Shown here one piece after another: positions 24,694-36,754 of a stretch of 64,000 bases of DNA. Below the pieces are notes generated by a model, which was not told the DNA's origin, did no database searches, and worked only from the letters and a program-made list of their open reading frames with translations. The position numbers were made by a program, and so were the translations under genes. The stretch is from Ricinus communis (lineage: Eukaryota > Streptophyta > Magnoliopsida > Malpighiales > Euphorbiaceae). Where the stretch lies: positions 10,486,446-10,550,445 of the forward strand of contig NC_063261.1 in the NCBI RefSeq assembly GCF_019578655.1, written 5' to 3'. Position 1 is the stretch's first letter, and each line of letters starts with the position of its first letter.

Positions 24694-27575
24694 TGTCACG
24701 ACCCACTCTATGGACCCGTGACCGGCACTAGGGAATGGGTAGGCGTAAGGCCACCGAATTCCGTAGTAAGCCTGATACTCACAACTCAAACAAATCTCAT
24801 TTCAAATTAATATTATTAAAGCCACAAATTATCTTAATAGCTACATTTTGCATAATAAATTTGGTCTGCCAGGAAAATTAGGCGAGACCTGAAACATATA
24901 AAATTTACAACTGATACATCTACTATTACTACTGCGGAGAATCTAAGATTTACCAATTTACATACCAAATCAAATACATCACCCGATGATGAAGGAGTCG
25001 GGTTACTAAATAAGAGTCATGGAAGACTAACACGATCCGAAAAAGTAAATTGAGACTGCCGGGCCCCGAGAGTGAGTTAAAATCAAATAATCTGGAGACT
25101 ATTGCATCTTCTCAGAAAACATAGATTATTCAAATCAGTATATCAAACCATGCACGTAAATACAAATCACATTATAATCAAACCATAATAAATAAATAAA
25201 TAAATAAAATCTATTTTTACTTTTACGGGACGAGTGGCTCAAGAGAACCCTAACCCCAATTCTAGTAGCCTTTCGGCTCTCTTAATCCAACAGTCCGAGC
25301 CCGAGAGGAAGCTCGATCGGGGTCCTTACCTCCAAACTCAACACTTGAATTCCAAATAAGCCAAGACCGCGAGAGCATTGCTCGATCGGGACCTTAACTC
25401 CCAGAATCAATCGAACTCAGCCTAGAGAGCAATGCTCGATCAGGGTAAACAAATTCATAATAATCTTATATCCATGATCATTACCAGTGCACACGCGGTC
25501 CTGATGTAACCCACCAGGTGGCATGTTCTACGAAAGCCACATTTCCCAAAACGCAATCATCACATTTAATAAATATCATTGTCTAATGAAATCATTCAAC
25601 ACATATCGAAATAAAGATTAAAAATTTAGGATAAGACAACGTGCAATTCGTGTCGAAAAAAATAATAATATATGTATTATTATAACGTTACTAATAATAA
25701 TATTTATATTATTTTCAATAATTAATAATCAAGTGAAATTATTTATTTTGCGATACTAATAATCATATTAAGCACAAATTCTAAAATAGCATATTAAAAT
25801 CAAACTTAGCAATAGTGCAATGATTAAATGACTTTAACTCACGAATTGGGCGACCTCCTAGCTCGCTCCAGGCTCCCGCTGGAGCGAGTCAATGCATGCA
25901 TCATCTAATCACGGAAAACAATTTATCAAAATGCTGAAACAATCAATCATTAATCCTAGGTCTAGACTCCTAGGACTGACTATCTAAGAATCTCGACTTA
26001 GGAGAATTCTCCCGAAAATCTGGCAGAACCTCCCCTACAACACGGACATTACCCCCCGTGAAAACGGGTCCATGACCTGCCAGAAAAACACTTCATATAC
26101 TTAACAATTTAAACAACGGGAGTCGGGTCTCCAAACTTCACTATTTTCCCGACTCCGCTACACAGCACAAAACACAAGGCAGGCAAACTGACAGACAATT
26201 ATTTTTGACTCACAAATATCATCAAATACTCAACACAATCAATACACACAAAATTAAACCAAGAATTTCCAAAATTACAGGCCAGAGAAAAATTAACGAG
26301 ACGCTCGATCGCTCGGTCGACTCGCCTCCGGCCGCCGGAGTCCGATCGAGGATCCGAACACACCATCGAACTCACAACGACGCGCTGATGACGATCCCCG
26401 CTTTCGATTTTTCAATCTGACACCCGATCATCCGGAGAGATTTTCAGACGATCTCGGCCGTCGATTTACAAACGGAGCCCGATCGCCACGAAACCGGTGC
26501 CATTTCAAAGCTTGAGCTGAGAAAAGTCGGGATACGTCCTCCGATCGTCCATAGCTCCACTGGAGCTCACCGAAAAAAACCTAAAAACCTCGGCTGCCTC
26601 CATTTTCTCTCTCCACCACGAACCTCCGTTTCCAGCCGCCATTTCGACATCGCCGCCGCCAAAACAAAGCTAAGGCCGAGAGGAGTCGATCGGCACCAAG
26701 ATCTACCTAAATGGTCGGCTTAAGCCGCCTCCACGTGCGATCACCGCTAGACGCCGCCATTCTCCGTCGCCGCCGTCATTGCCCGCGACTGGCCGCCACC
26801 GACGACCCACGCCACCTTCCTCTTCTTCTTCTTCTACCATCACCCTCTCTCTCTCTCCGATCTACTTTCTCTCTCCCCGATCCCATTTCTTTCAATATCG
26901 ACATTAGGCCCCCGAACTTTTCCTTATTACAATTTGGTCCCTCAACTTCCTTAATTACTTAAAATTCCATCCTACAGAATTTCAATTTAACCCCTAAACT
27001 TTTCTTTATCCTTTCAATTAAGCCCTTAACTATTTAATTTGGGACAAATCCGAATTATTGAAATTATATAATTACATAAATACCCCTGACCGATATATTT
27101 ATTTACGAAAATACCAAACTCACAAATTTCCATTAAACCCTCATAATAATAAAATTATACTTTTAATCCTTATTTCAAAATAATCCTCCAATTAAATCCT
27201 ACACATAATTAAATTAAATAATCAATTTCCAACTTAAAATTTAATACTACTAATCAATTATAATACCAATTTTTCCAAAATTCTTTTATAAACATCCTTT
27301 ACAATTTCTACCATAATTTTTCAATATATAATTTTACTTATATAAATATGCATTTGGAGAAAATTTGAATAACCAAAATATAATCATTTCTCAAATAATT
27401 TACTTAATTAATTCTTAAAATTTCAAACTAATTGGGTATAGAAAAATAATTCATTTAATTGACTAATATTAAAATTTCCATTGAATTATTTCAAATTAAA
27501 CCAAATAAAAATAAAATTTAAAATTAAATTAAATTAATACTCATTATTAAATATATAAAAATTCCGGGTATTACA
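24694..27575 (-). mobile_element. 3' LTR of element E
   Basis: The left edge is TGTCACGACC and the right edge CGGGTATTACA; 2882 bp. It shares with the 5' LTR features not seen in other copies in the window, for example CTCACAACTCAAA near the end and TTTTGCATAATAAAT, as expected of two LTRs of one insertion. Parts: tandem about 70-bp units near 25280-25445, GC-rich block about 26290-26830, TC microsatellite about 26840-26880, AT-rich arm to the edge. Confidence 0.92.
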
Positions 27576-27588
27576 TTCTCCCCCCCTT
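27576..27588 (-). other. Polypurine tract of element E
   Basis: The minus strand reads AAGGGGGGGAGAA immediately before the 3' LTR start TGTAATACCC. This is the primer for plus-strand DNA synthesis. Just upstream, TTCGAGGACGAA (27597-27608) is the motif usually found at the end of pol in plant gypsy elements of this style. Confidence 0.88.
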
Positions 27589-28043
27589 AACAAAAATTCG
27601 TCCTCGAATTTTAAAAGAAAAGAGGCTTCACACTAAGACTGAAACCAAAGGAAATAGGAATCTCTCATCTCCAACTCGGCTTCTCGGGAACTTTTCCTCG
27701 GCAGAAATAAACTCAACCACAAGACTCATCAATAAAACCCTTTAGCAAAATTGGCGATCCTGACTTACGGCTCGTCGGAAACTAAATCTTTACTTACATC
27801 CACACACTGAGGATCCAACACGAGCAAAGGATCGAAAATACACTTCCTCAACTCAGACTTACAAACTATTGGATTTGACCTTAGAGAACATTACTTGGCG
27901 GCAAGTCCAACTTACATGCCACCTCACCAACTTGCCGACAAAACTAAGGGTTCCACACAAGAAAGGCCAACTCTGATCCTGTCGAAAATCCACTCACCAA
28001 ATTTCCTTCCTAATGACATGCCCCTTGCACGTACAGAAAAAAT
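27589..28043 (-). mobile_element. Element E internal region, 3' part, no recognised gene
   Basis: This stretch lies between the polypurine tract and an embedded LTR fragment. It begins with the TTCGAGGACGAA motif that commonly ends pol in related elements, but I could not recognise integrase, chromodomain or RNase H sequence. A 61-codon plus-strand frame (27895-28080) runs into the LTR fragment and looks accidental. It is probably the remnant of a deleted pol 3' end. Confidence 0.6.
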
Positions 28044-28390
28044 TACAATTTGGTCCCTCAACTTTCTTAATTACTTATAATTCCATCCAGAAAAATTCCA
28101 ATTTAACCCCTAAACTTTTCTTTATCCTTTCAATTAAGACCTTAACTATTTAATTTGGGCCAAATCTGAATTATTGAAAATACACAATTACATAAATACC
28201 CCTGACCGACATATTTATTTACAAAAATATCAAACTCACAAATTTCCATGAAAACCCCATAAAAGTAAAATTATACTTTCAATCCTTATTCCAAAATAAA
28301 TTCCCAATTTAGTCCTAACATAAAATTAATTTAAATAAAAACTCATTATTAATATAATTATTATTAAATATAAAAATTCCGGGTATTACA
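28044..28390 (-). mobile_element. LTR fragment embedded in the internal region of element E
   Basis: From ATTACAATTTGGTCCCTCAA to CCGGGTATTACA this matches the AT-rich (start) arm of the family LTR, ending at the exact LTR edge at 28390. Compared with a full LTR it lacks the GC-rich block and everything beyond it, and about half a kilobase is missing inside the arm (after TTAGTCCTAACA). It has the same orientation as the element. It could be a degraded nested LTR or the product of template switching during reverse transcription. Confidence 0.8.
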
Positions 28391-29259
28391 CAATGTGGGG
28401 CCTACAGCACCACAAACTCATTCTCACAGCAACTCAGCTCGTCATCTAGAGAATCCTAAGCTAACACCATTTACTTGAAAGATTACATAGTTACTTACTT
28501 TATAACCATCACCGATAGAAATTATTATTATCTTGAAAAACACTTTTACAAAATCGTAAAATCTCTAGCCATTTTTTCTTTATATAAAATTCTACAATAT
28601 TGCGCACCAAGGTGATGATGCCCCTATCACCAAGGGTTGCAATGCACGATATATGATGCATGTCCTAAAATGAATTTATGCATGCCTAACAGTGAAATGC
28701 CATAATGCATTCTTACGGATCAAGCAATATTGTATTTTAAAACACTTGTTCTACTTAGAAAAATAAATAATGTTTGCTTAAGTTTCTCTGGATTCCGAGC
28801 ATCCGAAAATACTCCTACCACCTTTCTTAAGCTTCTTACAATCACAACTCAACCATAAAACTCTAACATCCGCTCGACTTCCCAGGCACTAACGTCGGCG
28901 CTACTCAATAAGGCGATGCCTGATGCGATGACGAGGCAGTCCATGACACGACTGCAACCACACTCTACACTAAAACTGACTGCGGTGCCCACCATCGAAA
29001 CAACAATCAAAGCTTCTAAAGGCGGACTGCACTAATCACTTGAAGAAACAGCACGAGCCTATCACGCTTCAGATCTTCCCATCGCTACAACGCTCATTTC
29101 AACACAGCACCAAAGACAAGTTTACGAGAAAGGAAAGACTGACTCTCTAACAATGAAGGCTGAGACACTAGAGTTAATGAAAACAACAAGACAGACTTGA
29201 TCCTAACTCTGCAGTACCAAGAAAAATCTTAACTTAGGTCGAAGGAAATCTAAACCTAA
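28391..29259 (-). mobile_element. Element E internal region, leader side, no recognised gene
   Basis: The part from 28591 onward is homologous by eye to 1-700, which shows that the same non-coding internal structure existed in at least two elements. I found no frame with gag motifs on the minus strand. The first 200 bases (28391-28590) are specific to this element in the window. Confidence 0.65.
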
Positions 29260-29271
29260 GCTCTGATACCA
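29260..29271 (-). other. Primer binding site for initiator Met-tRNA (element E)
   Basis: The minus strand reads TGGTATCAGAGC, four bases from the LTR edge at 29276, identical in sequence and spacing to the site at 685-696. Confidence 0.92.
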
Positions 29272-29275
29272 ACTT

Positions 29276-32243
29276 TGTCACGACCCACTGTGGACCTGAC
29301 CCAGACTAGGAATGGGTCATGGCGGCCACCGAATCCCGTAGTAAGCCTAACACTCACAACTCAAATAAATCTCATTTCAAATTAATATTATTAAAGCCAC
29401 AAATTATCTTAATAGCTACATTTTGCATAATAAATTCGGTCTGCCAGGAAAATTAGGCGAGACCCGAAACTCATAAAATTTACAACTGATACATCTACTA
29501 TTACTACTGCGGAGAATCTAAGATTTACCAATTTATATACCAAATCAAATACATCACCCGATGATGAAGGAGTCGGGTTATCAATAAGAGTCGCGGAAGA
29601 CTAACAACACGCATCCGAAAAAAGTAAATTGAGACCGCTACCCCGAGAGTGAGTTAAAATCAAATAATCTGGGGACTATTGCATTCTTCTCAGAAAACAT
29701 AGATTATTCAAATCAGTATATCAAACCAAGCACGTAAATTATAATCAAACCATAATAAATAAATAAATAAATAAAATATATTTTTACTTTTACGAACGAG
29801 TGGCTCGAGAACCCTAACCCCAATTCTAGTAGCCTTTCGGCTCTCTTAATACAACAGTCGGTGCCCGGAGAGCAAGCTCGATCGTGGTCCTTACCTCCGG
29901 CCTTGAACACTTGAATTCCAAATAAGCCGGCCAGAGCATTACTCGATTAGGACCTTAACTTAATCAATCGAACTCAGCCCAGAGCAATGCTCGATCGGGC
30001 AAACAAATCCATAATAATCTTATATCCATGATCATTACCTATGACGCTGTCCGATGTAACCCACCAGGTGGCATGTTCTACGAAAGCCACATTTCCCAAA
30101 ATGCAATCATCACATTTAATAAATATCATTGTCTAATGAAATCATTCAACACATATCGAAATAAAGATTAAAAATTTAGGATAAGACAACGTGGCAATTC
30201 ATGTCGAAAAATAATAATATCCAGATTATTATAACATTACTAATAATAATATTTATATTATTTTCAATAATTAATAATCAAGTGAAATTATTTATTTTGC
30301 GATACTAATAATCATATTAAGCATAAATTCTAAAATAGCATATTAAAATCAGACTTAGCAATAGTGCAATGATTAAATGACTTTAACTCACGAATTTGGC
30401 GACCTCCTAGCTCGCCTCCCAGTGCCTCTGGAGCGAGCCAATGCATGATCATCTAATCACGGAAAAAATTTATCAAAATGCTGAAACAATCGATCATTAA
30501 TCCTAGGTCTAGACTCCTAGATCGACTGTCTAAGAATCTCGACTTAGAGAATTCTATCAAAATCGCGAACCTCCCTACAACACGGACATTACCCCCGTGA
30601 AAACGGGTCCAGGACCTGCCAGAAAAACACTTCAAATACTTAACAATTTAAACAACGGGAGTCGGGTCCCCAAACTTCACTATTTTCCCGACTCCGCTAC
30701 ACAGCACAAAACACGAGGGAGGCAAACTGACGGACAATTATTTTTGACTCACAAATATCATCAAATACTCAACATAATCAATAGACACAAAATTAAACCA
30801 AGAATTTCCAAAATTACAGGCCAGAGAAAAATTACCGAGACGCTCGATCGCTAGGTCGAGTTGCCTCCGGCCACCGGAGTCCGATCGAGGATCCGAACAC
30901 ACCATCGGACTCATAATGACGCGCTGATGACGATCCCTGCTTCCGATTTTTCGATCTGACACCCGATCATCCAGAGAGATTTTCAGACGATCTCAGCCGT
31001 CGATTTGCAAACGGAGCCCGATCGCCACGAAACTGGTGCCATTTCGAAGCTTGAGCTGAGAAAAGTCGGGATACGTCCTCCGATCGTTCATAGCTCCGCC
31101 GGAGCTCGCCGGAAAAACCTAAAGACCTCGGCTGCCTCCATTTTCTCTCTCCACTGCGAACCTCCGCTTTCATTTCGACACCGCCAAAACAAAGCTAAGG
31201 CCGAGTGGAGTCGATCGGCACCAAGATCGTACGGAAGGCCTGAATGGCTTGAACGGCCCAAAAGCTCACCTCCCAGCGATTCCGCTAGATGTCAGCATTC
31301 TCCTCGCCGCCGTCACGCAAGCCCTCTTCTTCTTCGGCCATCGCTTAAAGCTCTAGAATTTTATCTATTCCTTCCCTGCCCCTAATCCCGGTTGTACGTG
31401 CTACTCCTACTTTTTCCACTTCGCATATGGGCTTTATATTATTTATGGCGTCAACCATAAGTTTGATCCCTCTCTCTCTCTCTCCCGATCTACTCTCTCT
31501 CTCCCGATCTACTTTCTCTCTCCCGATCCCATTCCTTTCAATATCGACATTAGACCCCGAACTTTTCCTTATTACAATTTGGTCCCTCAACTTCCTTAAT
31601 TACTTACAATTCCATCCTGTAGAATTTCAATTTAACCCCTAAACTTTCCTTTATCCTTTCAATTAAGCCCTTAACTATTTAATTTGGGCCAAATCCGAAT
31701 TATTGAAATTATATAATTACATAAATACCCCTGACAGACACATTTATTTACGAAAATACCAAACTCACAAATTTCCATTAAACCATCATAATAATAAAAT
31801 TATACTTTTAATCCTTATTCCAAAATAATCCTCCAATTAAACCCTACACACAATTAAATTAAATAATCAATTTCCAACTTAAAATTTAATACTACTAATC
31901 AATTATAATACCAATTTTTCCAAAATTCTTTTATAAACATCCTTTACAATTTCTACCATAATTTTTCAATATATAATTTTACTTATATAAATATGCATTT
32001 GGAGAAAATTTGAATAACCAAAATATAATCATTTCTCAAATAATTTACTTAATTAATTCTTAAAATTTCAAACTAATTGGGTATAGAAAAATAATTCATT
32101 TAATTGACTAATATTAAAATTTCCATTGAATTATTTCAAATTAAACCAAATAAAAATAAAATTTAAAATTAAATTAAATTAATACTCATAAATTAAATAA
32201 ATTAATACTCATTATTAAATATATAAAAATTCCGGGTATTACA
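29276..32243 (-). mobile_element. 5' LTR of element E
   Basis: 2968 bp, left edge TGTCACGACC, right edge CGGGTATTACA. It differs from its partner LTR by several small indels, many of them in GC-rich motifs near the left edge (for example CCCAGACTAGGAATGGG where other copies have CCGGCACTAGGGAATGGG). It has an enlarged TCTCTCTC/CCCGATCTACT tract (about 31466-31532) and a short duplication of TTAATACTCAT near 32184-32212. Confidence 0.92.
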
Positions 32244-33528
32244 AATGGTCAATTGTTTCAGCATTTTGATAAATTGTTTTCCGTGATTAGATAATCCATC
32301 TGTTCGGCTCGCTCCAACCGAGGCACCGGAGCAGAGCTAGGAGGTCACCAAAGCTATGAGTTAAAGTCATATATCGATTATGCACGTGTCATGCATAAAT
32401 TTTTGATTTGCTATCGTGATTATTTTATTGCAAGTTCAAATTATTCATTTAATTATTATTCATTTGTATCATGCTTTTGATTACTATTCATTTATATATT
32501 ATTTCCTTTATCATTGATTTCATTATTGCATGATGACATGGGATGGGACGACAATAGAACATATTGGTTTGATAAGTGTACCGGTGTAAATCCGAGAGGG
32601 ATGGAAAAAGGGTAAATGGGTAAATTTAAAAAGGAAGGTTTAGGATTTGCCCTGGTCGAGCATCGCTCTCTAGGCTTAGTAGAGTGTGGTTGCCGGAGTA
32701 AAGGTCCCTAGTCGAGCATTGCTCTCTGGGCGTCGGCTTATTTAGAAATCTAAGTGACCAGACTAGAGGTAAGGTCCTGGTCAAGCTTCGCTCTCTAGGC
32801 GCCAGTCTTATTGGAACAAGAGAGCCGAAAGGCTAAGGCTGATAGTGAACATTAAGTGACCGGACTGGAGTTAAGGTCCCTGGTCGAGCTTCGCTCTCTA
32901 GGCGCCAGTCCTATTGGAATGAGATTAGTCGGGATGTAGAGTTGAGATTAGTCGAGATGTTAGTATGGAGATTGATCGAGATGTTGTGTTGGGATTAGGG
33001 TTCTACTAGAGTACTCCGTCCTCGTAGCGTGTGAAAATTATTTTATTTAATTTAAGCATGGCATGACACGTATATTTTTACATGACTTAATGCTTATTTT
33101 AAATAAATAAATGTATGATCGAAGTATATGTAAATGTTTTTAGATATATGATTTTAACTCACTCTCGAGACCCAGTCTCAATTTCTTATCGCTTTTCAAA
33201 TCCGCGTGATCGTTAGTCTTCCAGGACTCCTTCATTATCGGGTGGTGTATTTGATTTGGTATGTTAATTTATAAAATCTTAGATTTTCCGCATTTGAAAT
33301 AGTAGATGTATCAGTTGTAATGCTTTATAGTTTCGGGTCTAGCCTAAATCTTATGGCAGACCGAATTAATTGTGTAAATTTAATGGTTACGAAATTGAGG
33401 AATCAATAATATTAAATGAGATGAGATTTATTTAAGTCAGTGAGTGTCAGGCTTACTACGGGATTCGGTGGCCTTATGCCTACCCATTCCCTAGTATCGG
33501 TCACGGGCCTACAGATGGGGTCGTGACA

Positions 33529-36500
33529 AGGGGTATATTTATATATATTAGAAAACCACCCCGTAATACGGGGATATTTATGAATCAAGAAAATAATCCT
33601 GTATTTTTGGTATATTTGTAAGTATGAGAAAACAACCACTTAAATGGGTTAATTTTAGAATATCAAAACCACCCCGTAAAAGGGGTATATTTGTCGATAT
33701 AAGAAAATAACCCCATAAAACGTATATATTTATGAATTATACAAAACAACCCCATAATAGTGCTAATAACTTAATATGAGAAAACGACCTCTTAAAAGTA
33801 GTATATTTATCAATATAAGAAAATAACCCCAAAAAACGTGTATCTTTATGAATCTAAGAGAACAAACCCGTAAAAGTAGTGTAATTGCGAGTCTAAGAAA
33901 ATAACTTCGTAAAAGGGGTAAATTTTTTAATTTGAGAAAATAACCCCGTAATACGGGGATATTTATCAAATGGAGAAAATAACTCTGTAATTTTGGTATA
34001 TTTTTTAGTATGAGAAAACAACCCCTTAAATAGGGTAATTTTAGAATAAGAGAAAACAACCCCGTAGATGGGGTATATTAGTCTATATAAGAAAATAATC
34101 CCGTAAAATGTGTATATTTATGAATTTGACAAAACAACTCCGTAATAGTGCTAATAACTTAAAATGAGAAAACGACCCCGTAAAAGTAGTATATTTATTA
34201 ATATAAGAAAATAACCCTGTAAAACATGTATCTTTATGAATTTGAGAGAACAACCTCGTAGAAGTAGTGTAATTGCGAGTCTGAGAAAACAACCTCGTAG
34301 AAGGGGTAAATAATTTAATATGAGAAAACAACCCTGTAATACGGGGATATTTATTAATCGGAGAACATAACCCCGTAATTTTGGTATACTTTTTAGTATG
34401 AGAAAACAACCCCTTAAATAGGGTAAATTTAGAATATGAGAAAACAACCCCGTAAATGGGATATATTTGTCGATATAAAAAAATAACCCCGTAAAATATG
34501 TATATTTATGAATTTGACAAAATAACCCCATAATAGTGCTAATAATTTAATATGAGAAAATGACCCCGTAAAAGTGGTATATTTATCAATATAAGAAAAT
34601 AACCCCGTAAAATATGTATATTTATGAATTTGAGAAAACAACACCGTAGAAGTAGTGTAATTGCGAGTCTGAGAAAACAGTCTCGTAGAAGGGGTAAGTT
34701 TTTAATATGAGGAAACAACCTCGTAATACGAGGATATTTATCAAGCGAGAAAATAACCCGTAATTTGGTATATTTGTGGGTACGAGAAAACAACCCCTTA
34801 AATGGGATAATTTTAGAATATGAGAAAACAACCCCGTAAAAGGGTTATATTTGTCAATATAAGAAAATAACCCCGTAATGAATTTGAGAAAACCCCATAA
34901 TAATGCTAATAGTTTAATATGAGAAAATGACCCCGTAAAAGTGGTATATTTATCAATATAAAAAAAAACCTCGTAAAATATGTATATTTATGAATCTCAG
35001 AAAACAACCCCTAAAACAGTCTCGTAGAAGGGTAAACTTTTTAATATGAGAAAACAACCCCGTAAGACGAGTATATTTATAAATATTAGAAAACAATTAC
35101 GTGGATATTTATCAATCGAAGAAAATAACCCCGTAATTTTGGTATATCTGTGAGTATGAGAAAACAACCCTTTAAATGGGTTAATTTTAGAATATGAGAA
35201 AAACAACCCCGTAAAAGGGGTATATTTGTCGATATAAGAAAATAACCCCGTAACACGTGTATATTTATGAATTTGACAAAACAACCCCATAATAGTGCTA
35301 CTAATTTAATATGATAAAATGATCCCGTAAAAGTGGTATATTTATCAATATAAGAAAATAACCCTGTAAATCGTATATATTTATGAATTTGAAAAGACAA
35401 CCTCGTAAAAGTAGTGTAATTGCGAGTATGAGAAAACAACCTCGTAGAAGGGGTAAATTTTTTATTATAAAAAATAACCCCGTAAGAGGGGTATATTTAT
35501 ATATATTAGAAAACAACCTCGTAATACGGGGATAGTTATCAATCGGAGAAAATAACCGCGTATTTGTGAAATATTTATGAGTATAAGAAACAACCCCTTA
35601 AATAGGATAATTTTAGAATATGAGAAAACAACCCCATAATAGTGCTAATAATTTAACATGAGAAAACGACCCCGTAAAAGTGGTATATTTATCAATATAA
35701 GAAAATAACCCTGTAAAACATATAGATTTATGAATCTGAGGAAATAACCTCGTAAAACATATAGATTTACGAATATGAGAAAACAACCTCGTAGAAGGGG
35801 TAAATCTTTTAATATGAGAAAACAACCCCGTAATACGGGGATATTTATCAATCGAAGAAACTAACCCCGTAATTTTGGTACAGTTTTAAATATGAGAAAA
35901 CAACCCCTTAAATAGGATAATTTTAAAATATGAGAAAACGACCCCGTAAAAGTGGTATATTTGTCGATATAAAAAATTAACCCCGTAAAACGTATATATT
36001 TATGAATTTGAGAGAACAACACCATAATAGTGTTAATAATTTAATATGAGAAAATGACCTTGCAAAAGTGATATATTTATCAATATAAGAATATAACCAC
36101 GTAAAACCTATATATTTATGAATCTGAAAAAACAACCTCGTAAAAGTAGTGTAATTGCGAGTCTCAGAAAACAACCTCTTAAATGGATTAATTTTATAAT
36201 ATGAGAAAATAATCCCGTAAAAGGGGTATATTTATCGACATAATAAAATAACTCTGTAAAACGTATATATTTATGAATTTGAGAAAACAACACCATAATA
36301 GTTCTAATAATTTAATATGAGAAAATGAACCCGTAAAAGTGGTATATTTAACAATATTAGAAAATAACCTCGTAAAACGTGTAAATTTATGAATCATGAG
36401 AAAACAACCACATAAAAGAATTATAATTGCAAGTCTCAGAAAATAGCCTCACGGAAAGGGTAAAATTTTTAATATGAGAAAACAACCCTGTAAGAGGGGT

Positions 36501-36754
36501 ATATTTATAAATATTTGGAAACAACCCCGTATTACGGTGATATTTATCAATCGGAGAAAATAACCCCGTAATTTTAGTATATTCGTGAGTATGAGAAAAC
36601 AACCCCTTAATTGGGTTAATTTTATAATATGAGAAAACAACCCTATAAAATGGGTATATTTATGAATATGAGAAAACAATCCCGTAAAAGTAACCCCATA
36701 ATACGGGGATATTTATCAATCGGAAAAAAAGAACCCATAATTTTGGTATATTTG
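33529..36754 (-). repeat. Satellite block 3: reverse higher-order repeats
   Basis: About 3.2 kb of the same 11-type array, continuing block 2b in the same orientation after LTR D. HORs are often shortened. The last 150 bases before LTR F are irregular, with unit types 6, 3 and 2 joined out of order. Confidence 0.92.

Larger units (their letters stand above)
24694..32243 (-). mobile_element. Element E: complete non-autonomous LTR retrotransposon with very long LTRs
   Basis: A 7550-bp element on the minus strand with all structural parts: 5' LTR 29276-32243, Met-tRNA primer site 29260-29271, internal region 27576-29275, polypurine tract 27576-27588, 3' LTR 24694-27575, and an AATGG duplication on both sides. 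The internal region is only 1.7 kb and has no frame resembling gag, protease, reverse transcriptase, RNase H or integrase, so E must have been moved by proteins made elsewhere. Long LTRs around a short non-coding core fit the class called LARD. The LTR ends and the TTCGAGGACGAA plus G-run before the 3' LTR resemble plant chromoviruses of the Tekay/Del group; that assignment is from memory of the family style and not from a domain match. Confidence 0.92.
23036..33528 (+). mobile_element. LTR D: plus-strand solo LTR interrupted by complete element E
   Basis: It starts TGTAATACCC at 23036 and ends GTCGTGACA at 33528, with AGGGG on both sides. The LTR is in two parts, 23036-24693 and 32249-33528, about 2938 bp together. 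The first part has the AT-rich arm, a GA-rich tract (about 23740-23840) and the GC-rich block (about 23850-24340); the second has the about 70-bp tandem units (about 32650-32930) and the terminal motif CCTACCCATTCCCTAG. No internal region or second LTR is present, so it is solo. It was in place before E, which cuts it. Confidence 0.93.
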
